Both the position numbers and the translations under genes were made by a program. A model generated the notes under the pieces. It ran no database searches. It was not told where the DNA came from and worked only from the letters and a program-made list of their open reading frames with translations. This document shows, one piece after another, positions 25,925 to 33,922 of a stretch of 37,662 nucleotides of DNA. The first letter of the stretch is position 1. Every line of letters begins with the position of its first letter. Source of the stretch: JANMZR01 sp031383555 (GTDB lineage Bacteria > Bacteroidota > Bacteroidia > Cytophagales > Spirosomataceae); assembly GCA_031383555.1 (NCBI GenBank), contig JANMZR010000224.1, forward strand, positions 1 through 37,662, read 5' to 3'.

Positions 25925-26848
25925 ATGAACTATACATTAAATCAATTACAAATATTTTTAAAAATTGTGCAAACGAAAAGTGTTACGAAGGCCTCGGAAG
26001 CATTGCACCTTACTCAGCCAGCGGTTTCCATACAGTTGAGAAATTTCCAAGACCAATTTGACATACCCTTAACCGAAGTGCTAGGGCGTAAAATTTATAT
26101 CACAGATTTTGGTTTAGAGATTGCGGAGGCGGCTGAAAACATAATCAATCAAGTGTATGCCATTAACTATAAAACTTTAGCTTACAAGGGACAATTAACA
26201 GGGCGTTTAAAGATTTCAGTAGTGTCAACTGGAAAGTATGTAATGCCTTACTTTCTAACTAATTTTATGGAACAACATGCTGGAATAGAACTAATGATGG
26301 ATGTTACTAACAAAAACAAAGTAGTTGAGAGTTTGGCAAATAATGAAGTTGATTTTGCACTTGTTTCTATTTTGCCAAGTACCTTAAATATTGAGAAACT
26401 CGATTTACTTCAAAATAAATTGTACCTGGTAGGAAGTGCCGAAACAAAATTCAAAAAGGCTACTAGCATAGAAGAAGTATTTAAAAATTTACCTCTAATA
26501 TTTAGAGAAAAAGGTTCAGGGACTAGACAAACAATGGAAAGTTTTATTCAACGGAATAACTTATCAGTTTTAAAAAAGATGGAGTTAACCTCTAATGAAG
26601 CCGTTAAGCAAGCCTTATTGGCTGGATTGGGTTATTCCATTATGCCGTTGATTGGAATTAAAAATGAATTACACAACAATGAGTTACATATTATTCCAAT
26701 AAAAGGTCTTCCTATAACAACATCTTGGAGTTTAATATGGTTAAAAGGGAAAAAGCATGCTCCAGTTGCTAGCTCTTTTTTAGAATATTTAAAAAAAGAA
26801 AAGACTCAAATTGTACACGATAAATTTAGGTGGTATGAGCAGTATTAG
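25925..26848 (+). CDS. LysR-family regulator, CbbR/CmpR-like
   Basis: The 307-residue protein has an N-terminal winged HTH (TKASEALHLTQPAVSIQLRNF) and a periplasmic-binding-fold effector domain from about 90. It matches CbbR/CmpR-type regulators more than other LysR groups: LTGRLKISVVSTGKYVMPYFL and LIFREKGSGTRQTMESFI. Such proteins sense metabolites linked to carbon fixation; in cyanobacteria CmpR/CcmR control bicarbonate transporter genes. Divergent placement makes the icd-sbtA operon its likely target. The effector is unknown. Confidence 0.85.
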   Translation: MNYTLNQLQIFLKIVQTKSVTKASEALHLTQPAVSIQLRNFQDQFDIPLTEVLGRKIYITDFGLEIAEAAENIINQVYAINYKTLAYKGQLTGRLKISVVSTGKYVMPYFLTNFMEQHAGIELMMDVTNKNKVVESLANNEVDFALVSILPSTLNIEKLDLLQNKLYLVGSAETKFKKATSIEEVFKNLPLIFREKGSGTRQTMESFIQRNNLSVLKKMELTSNEAVKQALLAGLGYSIMPLIGIKNELHNNELHIIPIKGLPITTSWSLIWLKGKKHAPVASSFLEYLKKEKTQIVHDKFRWYEQY

Positions 26849-26908
26849 GAAATTGATCCTTTGTGCAAGTACTAATCAAACTACCAAACCAACAACAATG
26901 AGACAAGA

Positions 26909-27052
26909 CATCTTTTAAAACGTACTAGTGCTTGTGAAAATGTTTGAATATTTAAAAAAAAAAGCTATCAAATTTCAATAGATAAATCAGATTGATCGAC
27001 CAGAAATATTTATATTTTAATCAAATAATTTGCCTAAAATAAAGAATCTGAT
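26909..27052. repeat. Dispersed repeat, copy 3
   Basis: The leader CATCTTTTAAAACGTACTAG (from 26909) and the core TTGATCGACCAGAAATATTT (from 26992), running to AAATAAAGAATCTGA at 27052, match copy 1. The gap 26849-27100 holds nothing else. It lies downstream of both convergent genes (LysR and the TonB receptor). Confidence 0.65.
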
Positions 27053-27100
27053 AAAAACTATTTATATTGAATAATCAGTATACAATGTACTTTTTTGTCC

Positions 27101-29653
27101 TCAGTATATGTTGACTTTCAAACTGGTGTAATAATACGCTCCTAAGCTTGAACCTCCAATGTACGAATAATAATATTTGTTAGTAAGATTTGTCGCACCG
27201 AATTTTAAGTTGAATTGATTCTTTACAATATCCATACTTAATTGTGCGTCTATCGTGGTGTAACTAGGCACTTTCTCCGTGGCTAAAGCCGATTGCCACA
27301 AAAACGAATTCTGATGTCTTAAAGTGACATTAAAACCTAATTTTTTATACATCGAAGCGTTGCCTAATGAAATGTTGTATGCCCATTCTGGAGTATTAAA
27401 ACCATCTTCAAGTCCATCATTCCTATCTTTTCTGTCTAGTTTTGAATAGGTTACATTACCACCAATCTTGTATTTCTTTGGAAGTTCATAACTAATTCCA
27501 AGCGAAGATCCATAATTATAACTCACCGTTTTGGAGTTTGTCCACAAGCGATATCGATCTTGCTTGGAAGTATTTTGCAAATAAGTCGCAACGCTGTCTT
27601 GATTTGTAGTTTTAGGAACATTGGCATCTATTTGTGCCATCAGATTTCGATATACATGGTAGTAAAAATCTACGTCAAACGCAAGTTTTTTGTCTAGCAC
27701 TTCTGTTCTATATCCAATTTCAAAACTGGTTACTTGCTCTGGTTGCAAATAACTATAGTCATTATTTCTCAATAAATCTTGATTCTTCGAAATGGCATTT
27801 GCTTGGTTCATTCCATTTTTATTAACATCGTTTTGTACAGCACTTTGAAAAGCCGTAATCGAAGTCTGCGAATAGCTGTTTTCAAAAATGCCGCTCGACA
27901 TCACAGGCAAACCGCCAATTCGTTTTCTTCCGCCACTGTTGATATTTGAAAAAGCTTCAAAAATGCTTGGGAAACGATAGCCATTTTGAACAGATGCTCT
28001 AATATTATGTTGTTTAGTTGGTGAATACACCATTGCCAAACGTGGATTTAGCTTGGGGACGTAATACTGATTTTTGTCAACACGTACTACCGCATTTATT
28101 TTCAGCTTTTCTTTGAACAACAATTTGGTTGCTTGGACAAAACCACCTGTTTTCCAGTAATTTATATTCTTTCCAGCATCTGTAGGATTGATAAAATAAT
28201 TGCCATCTGGAACGATGTTATAATCCCGAAAATCAAATCCGTACATGAGGCTTAGTTTGTGCTTATCTTTCCAAGTTTTAAACAAGGAAGCCATTAAATC
28301 GTGTTGAAATTCGGCATGAAATAGTTTTGCTTTTACTCGTAAAGCAGCCCCAATATTCCAATTGTTGATTTGTCTTAACTCACTAATTTTAGAATTGAAT
28401 GCTTCCGTGTTAGGGTATAGTCTTCCTTTATCCGCAAAAGCTCTTGCATCCGTCATCGCTTCGGCTACAGACTCTCCATTAGTTTTACTTGCATTATATT
28501 GTTTGGCAAAATCAGCAAACCACACATTGTCTGACTTGAAACTTCGGTCAATATTTTCGGCCATCGAACGGATATTGTACGAATTTCCTGTGTTTTCGGT
28601 AGTCAAATAAGATTTGAATTGAATACTGTTCGACTTGAAATTAAAAGCATGTTGCTGAGTGTTGTAATCTTCAAAACGGAAACGATTAGTTCGTTGATAG
28701 ATGTTGTTCTGATTGGCAATGCGATAGGTGTATGATATTTCAGTGTTTTCAGTTGGTCGATAGAATAAAGACGCATCTGCTTTTAAGTTTTTCAAACCAT
28801 AATCGGCCACGTCCTTTTCGGCATATCCTGTACGACTTACCACATATTGCTTGTCTCCTAAAGTGAGAGTTTTGCGGTTACTTTGTTCATCGCCATACAC
28901 ATTTACCAAATCGCTTCCTGTGTTTTGAATGCCTGTCAAATTTGTTGAATTATTGGCAGTTGGGTTCAAATCCAGACGATTGTTGGCTACCCAATCCATA
29001 CCTTTCATAAACGTACCATTAACTTTAAAAGCAATTTTTTGGTTAAATGCTTTGGCAACACGGAGATTGGTTTCATTGAAATTACTAGCAACGGAATTGG
29101 GCGAATTGATATTATTGAATCCTGATTTTTGATTTATGATGATGCCTTGATATACAAAAGGGTCTTTTGTGATGAAATTAGCAATTCCGTTGATGGCGTT
29201 CAATCCATAAATAGCTGATGAAGAACCTGGTATAATCTCCACTTTGAGAATATCCAAATCATTTGGTCCTAACGAGTTTGCAATTGGTGCCCCGATATGC
29301 GGTGCTTGATTGTCTACACCATCCACCATTTGTACAAAGCGAACATTAGTGGTATTGGCAAAACCTCTGGCATTTATCACTTTAAAACCCATGCTTGGCG
29401 TAAGCACTTGAATTCCTTTTAGGTTCTGAATAGCATCAAAAAAACTCGGTTGCGAAGATTGTTTGATTGTTTGTAAGTCGAGACTTTCGATACTGACAGG
29501 AGCTTGGAGCAACTGCTCTTTTTGTTTCGTTGCAGTGATAACTATTTCCACTAACTCCACTGTATCGCTAGAGTCTTCTTGTGTCTTTTGTTCTTGAGCG
29601 AATAGAAATGGGTTTGTTAGAAAAGCAATTAAAAAAGTAAACTGTACTTTCAT
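27101..29653 (-). CDS. TonB-dependent receptor
   Basis: The 850-residue protein has a signal peptide ending near LFAQ, a TonB-box-like acidic N-terminus (VELVEIVITATKQKEQ), a plug domain (about 45-165, with IYGLNAINGIANFITKDP), then a 22-strand outer-membrane barrel ending in an aromatic strand (YYYTSLKVNIY). It imports a substrate across the outer membrane with energy from TonB. No SusD partner or riboswitch is visible nearby, so the ligand is unknown. A lone half-site TTTACATATG (29734-29743) lies upstream. Confidence 0.92.
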   Translation of the reverse strand: MKVQFTFLIAFLTNPFLFAQEQKTQEDSSDTVELVEIVITATKQKEQLLQAPVSIESLDLQTIKQSSQPSFFDAIQNLKGIQVLTPSMGFKVINARGFANTTNVRFVQMVDGVDNQAPHIGAPIANSLGPNDLDILKVEIIPGSSSAIYGLNAINGIANFITKDPFVYQGIIINQKSGFNNINSPNSVASNFNETNLRVAKAFNQKIAFKVNGTFMKGMDWVANNRLDLNPTANNSTNLTGIQNTGSDLVNVYGDEQSNRKTLTLGDKQYVVSRTGYAEKDVADYGLKNLKADASLFYRPTENTEISYTYRIANQNNIYQRTNRFRFEDYNTQQHAFNFKSNSIQFKSYLTTENTGNSYNIRSMAENIDRSFKSDNVWFADFAKQYNASKTNGESVAEAMTDARAFADKGRLYPNTEAFNSKISELRQINNWNIGAALRVKAKLFHAEFQHDLMASLFKTWKDKHKLSLMYGFDFRDYNIVPDGNYFINPTDAGKNINYWKTGGFVQATKLLFKEKLKINAVVRVDKNQYYVPKLNPRLAMVYSPTKQHNIRASVQNGYRFPSIFEAFSNINSGGRKRIGGLPVMSSGIFENSYSQTSITAFQSAVQNDVNKNGMNQANAISKNQDLLRNNDYSYLQPEQVTSFEIGYRTEVLDKKLAFDVDFYYHVYRNLMAQIDANVPKTTNQDSVATYLQNTSKQDRYRLWTNSKTVSYNYGSSLGISYELPKKYKIGGNVTYSKLDRKDRNDGLEDGFNTPEWAYNISLGNASMYKKLGFNVTLRHQNSFLWQSALATEKVPSYTTIDAQLSMDIVKNQFNLKFGATNLTNKYYYSYIGGSSLGAYYYTSLKVNIY

Positions 29654-29890
29654 TTCGATATACTTTAAAAAAGATCACGCAAAAATGAAGCGTTATTTAG
29701 ATTATACAAAATAAATAGAGTACTTATACTTAATTTACATATGGGCTTGCAATTCTCAAGAAACTGCTGTTCATAATTACTTGTATGTTAATGTTTTGTA
29801 AAAATGTTTAATAATATTAGCACGTACAAATGAAAAATAGCGAATAAAAAGCTGAAGAAACGCATGTCAGCCCAAATATTGGAAATATCA

Positions 29891-30292
29891 TTAGCGGTTC
29901 GTTGTTTTTTTCTGTTTTATGATATTCCAAATTAATATTGCAGATATACCTGTTAATATTGCGAAAAATTTCTCAAAAAAAGTTTTTGCAAAAATGTTCC
30001 CAATTGTATTCAAAATAAAAATGGCAAAGAAAATCCACAATATTACATTTACTAATTGATTTGAAAATTTGTATTTAACGAAGTTGCCCTTCATAAGCAA
30101 TACCCAAGATAAAAATACATTGATTAGAATTGAAATGGTCTCAAAAATGTACATTTCAATATCATTTGTAAGCCTTCCTCCCCAAGTTATGTCGTAAGGA
30201 ATAATTTTAGTAATAATACAAAGATGAAATAGGACTATTAAAATTAATAATCCTAAAAATATCTTTATTGCGTTGTTGAATATAGCATTCAT
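29891..30292 (-). CDS. Hypothetical membrane protein, four helices
   Basis: The 133-residue protein has four hydrophobic helices and a WGGRLTNDIEMYIFE segment between helices 1 and 2, which I have seen in small, widespread uncharacterised membrane proteins. Function is unknown. It lies 44 bp downstream of the SMP-30-like gene and in the same direction, so it could be its distal cistron. Confidence 0.65.
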   Translation of the reverse strand: MNAIFNNAIKIFLGLLILIVLFHLCIITKIIPYDITWGGRLTNDIEMYIFETISILINVFLSWVLLMKGNFVKYKFSNQLVNVILWIFFAIFILNTIGNIFAKTFFEKFFAILTGISAILIWNIIKQKKTTNR

Positions 30293-30335
30293 ATTTTAAA
30301 AAAAATACTGACCTGTATATGGGTCATTGAGAATT

Positions 30336-31427
30336 TTATTGTTTCAATTTATATTTTGCAATATAGGGTAAATTATCTCCACCCATATACAAAAAACTGT
30401 TTTTTTCTTTCACAGAACCAGCTTCGGGCATAACGATTCCTGTTGAGTCGAAAAATGTGTTTAGGATAGTTCCATTTTCAGAGATGTGCATCACCATGCC
30501 AAATTTATCTTGCTTGGGTTGTAACCAATTGGGCAAGCCATAAACAAATTTTTTCATGCCTGGTTTAGGATGTATTTTATCCAATGCATCATTTCGTTTA
30601 GTTGTAAAGCCAAGCCAAAAAGTGCCATCTTCACGAACAGAAATCCCATTTGGAAATCCGGGTAAATTGTCCATAAAAACTTCCGTTTTACCTGCGTATT
30701 CGCCTCTAAGCCAATATTTTACTAAGCGATATTTGGTAGTTTCTACCATCAATAAAAAGGTTTCATCTTTCGAAATTACAACTCCATTTCCAAAATAAGT
30801 ACCGTCAATTAATGTTTTTATTTCTTTAGTGAGTGGATTGTATTGATATAAACCACCTTGCGGTTTCATTTCTAAAATTAATTTTCTGCCATATTTTATC
30901 GTATAAAGGCTTTTGGAAGATGTATTGGTGAAATACATATTTTGTTTGCTGTCGATATCCAAACCGTTCGGAATTAAAAAGTTCCTCCCTTTATCATCTT
31001 TATTAGCCAGTACGGTAACTTTCTTTTCAGCACTAATACTAATAAGTCCTTGTTTGTGGCTTAACGCAATTAAATTATTTTGATTGTCAAAATGCAAACC
31101 TGCTACCCAAGAACCAGCATCATAAAATATTTCAATTTTTCCGTCTGGGTTAATTTTCAATATTTTTCCGTCAGAAAAATCATTTTCTGCCTTATGCACC
31201 CCACAATAAAGGTTGCCCATGCTGTCAAAAACTATGTCCTCAGCACCAACCCAACCCCCCAAATCTATTTTCTTAACTGTTGTTAATTCATTATTGAGTT
31301 TAGTTGCGCCTTCAAATAAAGGTTTTGTTTGAGGTTGCCAAGCTAGAGGCTTGATAGCACAGGACTGAATAAAAAGCATTGGAATTGCAATGCTTATTAC
31401 TGAAAAAACTGATTTGATGTTGCTCAT
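30336..31427 (-). CDS. SMP-30/strictosidine-synthase-like lipoprotein
   Basis: I use ATG 31427, which gives a lipoprotein signal (MSNIKSVFSVISIAIP, lipobox IQSC). The frame also opens at 31475. The ~363-residue mature part reads as a six-bladed beta propeller of the gluconolactonase/arylesterase superfamily, with repeated (D)GN-type strands (NLYCGVHKAEN, NGLDIDSKQNMYFTNT, PNGISVREDGTFWLGF). It probably hydrolyses a lactone or ester at the periplasm. The perfect palindrome upstream and the Crp-type gene before it suggest induction by that regulator. Confidence 0.8.
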   Translation of the reverse strand: MSNIKSVFSVISIAIPMLFIQSCAIKPLAWQPQTKPLFEGATKLNNELTTVKKIDLGGWVGAEDIVFDSMGNLYCGVHKAENDFSDGKILKINPDGKIEIFYDAGSWVAGLHFDNQNNLIALSHKQGLISISAEKKVTVLANKDDKGRNFLIPNGLDIDSKQNMYFTNTSSKSLYTIKYGRKLILEMKPQGGLYQYNPLTKEIKTLIDGTYFGNGVVISKDETFLLMVETTKYRLVKYWLRGEYAGKTEVFMDNLPGFPNGISVREDGTFWLGFTTKRNDALDKIHPKPGMKKFVYGLPNWLQPKQDKFGMVMHISENGTILNTFFDSTGIVMPEAGSVKEKNSFLYMGGDNLPYIAKYKLKQ

Positions 31428-31478
31428 TGTCTTTGTTTTAAAATGTTTTGCAAAGGTATGAGCTGGTTTTTTCAAGTC

Positions 31479-31496
31479 TCTTTACATATGTAAAGA
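31479..31496. promoter_or_regulatory. Perfect 18-bp palindrome, Crp/Fnr operator candidate
   Basis: TCTTTACATATGTAAAGA is fully symmetric. It lies in the 76-bp gap between the Crp/Fnr gene stop (31504) and the SMP-30-like start (31427), about 52 bp before that start. Half-site geometry fits a dimer of a Crp/Fnr protein. Confidence 0.7.
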
Positions 31497-31503
31497 AATG
31501 AAA

Positions 31504-32073
31504 TCAAGTTTTTTCTGCCCTAATACGTGATAATTGGGTAGCAGTAATGCCCAAAAACGAAGCAATATGATATTGTGAAATTTGTTGTTCAAGAGTTGGA
31601 TACTGATGTTGAAATATTTTGTAATAATCTTTTGCTTCAAGATTTAATAGATTCACCTCTCGTATTTCTTTTTCTACAAAATAATATTCTGCTATAAGCC
31701 TTCCTAATCTTTCAAGGTCAGGGCAAAAGTCATATAGTTGTTTAATATTGGCATAATCTGTTTCCCAAATTATACAATTCGTCAAGGCTTGTTGAGCCAA
31801 TTTATTGGGTGTTTGAGTGATTAGGGAAGAATAGGCTCCTATAAAAGCAGGTGCTACAAAGAAGTTTTTGTTTAATTCCTGTCCATCGTTATTCGTATAA
31901 AAAGAACGAACCACTCCTTCTTGTAAAAATGCAATTTTAGTGGCTACTTTGTCAACCTTACAAAAATAGTCCAGCTTTTGTAATTCTTTCTGAATAAAAA
32001 TATCTTTCAGCAAAGTCCAAGTTTTGTCCGAAATTGGAGTAATGTTATTTAAGTATTTATAAAGTTTATCCAT
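31504..32073 (-). CDS. Crp/Fnr-family transcriptional regulator
   Basis: The 189-residue protein has a cyclic-nucleotide-binding-like sensor domain (about 1-120) and a C-terminal HTH (QISQYHIASFLGITATQLSRIRAE). The nucleotide-binding pocket signature (RGEx...RSA) of true Crp is not obvious, so the ligand is unknown. The gene is transcribed into the SMP-30-like gene, with a perfect palindrome between them. An imperfect palindrome, GTTATT-gtg-AATAAC (32107-32121), lies upstream of its own start. Confidence 0.85.
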   Translation of the reverse strand: MDKLYKYLNNITPISDKTWTLLKDIFIQKELQKLDYFCKVDKVATKIAFLQEGVVRSFYTNNDGQELNKNFFVAPAFIGAYSSLITQTPNKLAQQALTNCIIWETDYANIKQLYDFCPDLERLGRLIAEYYFVEKEIREVNLLNLEAKDYYKIFQHQYPTLEQQISQYHIASFLGITATQLSRIRAEKT

Positions 32074-32470
32074 TGTTACTTATTTCAGCTTTCTGGTCTG
32101 TTGTCTGTTATTGTGAATAACGGTTTATGCCTAAAAGTAGTTATTTTTATTGAATTAAAAATAAAAAGCATCAGCCATTTAAAAATGGCAAAAAAAATCA
32201 ATAAATCGAATCAGGAGTGTTCTTTTGGAATTAATAAGTATTGTGAGCGGGGTAGCTAAAGTTCCACTAGTTATCTTTTGACAATGCCCCCATCTTTAGG
32301 ATTCTGATCGGGTTAACATTTCTGCATGCACCAATTGGTAAAACGAGCTTTCATTCAATTAAAATTTTTAGCCTCTGCCAATTCTTCCGTTAGCAAGGTT
32401 TCTTTTTTATTTCCACTATTATACAGGATTCTGACTAAAGTTTTGCATTTACGCAGGTGTGGGTTTTGAA
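32074..32470. other. Intergenic stretch with no gene
   Basis: AT-rich with frequent stops in all frames. A short hairpin GCCATTT-aa-AAATGGC sits at 32174-32189, but its T-run lies before the hairpin on the minus strand and is absent after it on the plus strand, so it is not a terminator for either gene. I see no coding frame. Confidence 0.5.
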
Positions 32471-32634
32471 AACAATCAGCCCTGCAGCAAGGCTGAAAAG
32501 AAATAAGACAATAAAATTAACGAATTTTTTTTAGAACGATTCAGGCCCCAAACTAAAGCCGATAGCGAACGGTTTCCGAAATTACCATGTCAGGCCCTCA
32601 CTTGCGGAAATGCATTGTTTACAACAGGCATTTT
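32471..32634 (-). repeat. Cassette-type spacer H, after the sialidase-fold gene
   Basis: On the plus strand the block 32539-32630 (CAGGCCCCAAACTAAAGCCGAT then GTCAGGCCCTCACTTGC) aligns with spacers E (35652-35740) and F (37206-37283), sharing GTCAGGCCCTCACTTGC/GTCAAGCCTCACTTGC. It is GC-richer than the genes and lies immediately 3' of a minus-strand gene, as do D and E. Confidence 0.55.
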
Positions 32635-33669
32635 TTATAGGCTCTTAAAAATGATTTTTCCCTCCTTTTCCCAAGCACAAAATATTTTATTGTCTTTTGT
32701 CCTAATTGCTTTAATAAAACTGCCTTCACCTACTTCTAATACTTCACCTTTATTTAATTCTTTTAGTTTGAGTTGCTTTCCATCCTGCCATGTAATGATA
32801 GGATTTTTGGCGTCAGTTATACTACAATTACGCCCAGTTCCTATTTGATTTTCCACTTCGTTTGGTTTTGAATAAAATATTCGTCCTTCCCGCTGCCAAA
32901 CAGTAGCTACTAAACCTTTTTCATTTACTGTCAAACCTCCACCATCCATCGGACATCCATTTAATTTCCAAGTTCCATATCCAAGTTTAATAGGGTTGTT
33001 AAACGTAGTCCCTTTATTGTCAGATTGCAATAAATAAAGATCCCTAGAACCATTAAGCCAATTTCTGAACATAATTACCACTTTTGATTGACTTACTACA
33101 ATACTTGGTTTACAACATTCGCAAACAGTTTTGTCTGGTGACTTATAGACCATTTTATTTTTTGTCCATGACATTCCTTTGTCAGTCGTTTTTGCAAAAC
33201 AAATTTTATTTTTTTTATCCTCCCTGATATCCAGCCAAACAGTATAAAAGTTATCAGCTTGATCTGCCGTTATACTCATTAAGCCTTCGGGTGCAGAACC
33301 TTCCATATCATTTGCGAACGTTTCTTTATTCCATTTTCTTGATTTATGATTTAACCGAAAAATATGAACTGAGCCTTTTTTATCAATAGCAGAAACTAAT
33401 GTGTAATTTTTTGAACTAGCTACTTGCGGGCCTCTTGACATTCCCAAATGCATATCTTTTACTTCTCCAATCATTTGAATGTCTGGAAATGTCAGACCAT
33501 TGTCAATTGAAGTGGCACAATATATTTTATCCTCATTGCCATAGATAATCCTTATGGCACCCAGATTGTCGATCGTGATTTGCGGTTGTTGTCCGCTGCC
33601 AACTATATTAGTATTGGGAGCAAAAGAAATATTCAATGCTACAAAAAATATCAGAATAGTCGTTTTCAT
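32635..33669 (-). CDS. Secreted sialidase-fold (BNR) beta-propeller protein
   Basis: I use ATG 33669, which opens a signal peptide (MKTTILIFFVALNISFA); the upstream ATG at 33681 adds four codons. The ~344-residue protein has repeats of the sialidase/BNR type (DKGMSWTK, DNKGTTFN, SIDNGLTFP) and a CECCKP motif in the middle. It belongs to the six-bladed sialidase-like superfamily, but the catalytic Asp-box/Arg-triad set is not clear, so a binding or unknown enzymatic role is possible. It is a lone gene between cassette-type spacers. Confidence 0.7.
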   Translation of the reverse strand: MKTTILIFFVALNISFAPNTNIVGSGQQPQITIDNLGAIRIIYGNEDKIYCATSIDNGLTFPDIQMIGEVKDMHLGMSRGPQVASSKNYTLVSAIDKKGSVHIFRLNHKSRKWNKETFANDMEGSAPEGLMSITADQADNFYTVWLDIREDKKNKICFAKTTDKGMSWTKNKMVYKSPDKTVCECCKPSIVVSQSKVVIMFRNWLNGSRDLYLLQSDNKGTTFNNPIKLGYGTWKLNGCPMDGGGLTVNEKGLVATVWQREGRIFYSKPNEVENQIGTGRNCSITDAKNPIITWQDGKQLKLKELNKGEVLEVGEGSFIKAIRTKDNKIFCAWEKEGKIIFKSL

Positions 33670-33737
33670 AAATTGTTCCATATGCTTATTGCTAACAAAC
33701 AGGTATTGCCTCAGGTGTGTAATTCAATGCTCGTCCT

Positions 33738-33922
33738 GCCCGGAACTCCTGCTCAATCAAGAAATAAAACAGGGCCGCCCGTGCGGTAAAAGATAACTAT
33801 TAAAAGCGTAATAGCAATCCGCCCGCCGAAACCGCTGCTGATTGCGAACTACTGCCGATAATTGTTTCAACGTCATTCCCAACTTTTGCCAAACCCGTAT
33901 CAGCGGCTGCCTTGATTTTCTG
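33738..33922 (-). repeat. Cassette-type spacer D, after the SulP gene
   Basis: GCCCGGAACT (33738-33747) and CCGCCGAAACC (33823-33833) are 85 bp apart; the same blocks lie 87 bp apart in spacer F (37125, 37212). Other shared pieces include TGCCGAT(A/G)ATTG. The end near 33881-33900 (AACTTTTGCCAAACCCGTAT) is of the kind seen at ends of such spacers. No gene is visible. Confidence 0.6.

Noticed and set aside
29654..29890. Riboswitch before the TonB-dependent receptor
   Set aside because: The 237-bp leader is AT-rich and I found no conserved cobalamin or TPP riboswitch boxes; only one half-site like the Crp palindrome.
32174..32189. GCCATTT-aa-AAATGGC hairpin as terminator
   Set aside because: The T-run is on the wrong side for the minus-strand genes, and no plus-strand gene ends here.
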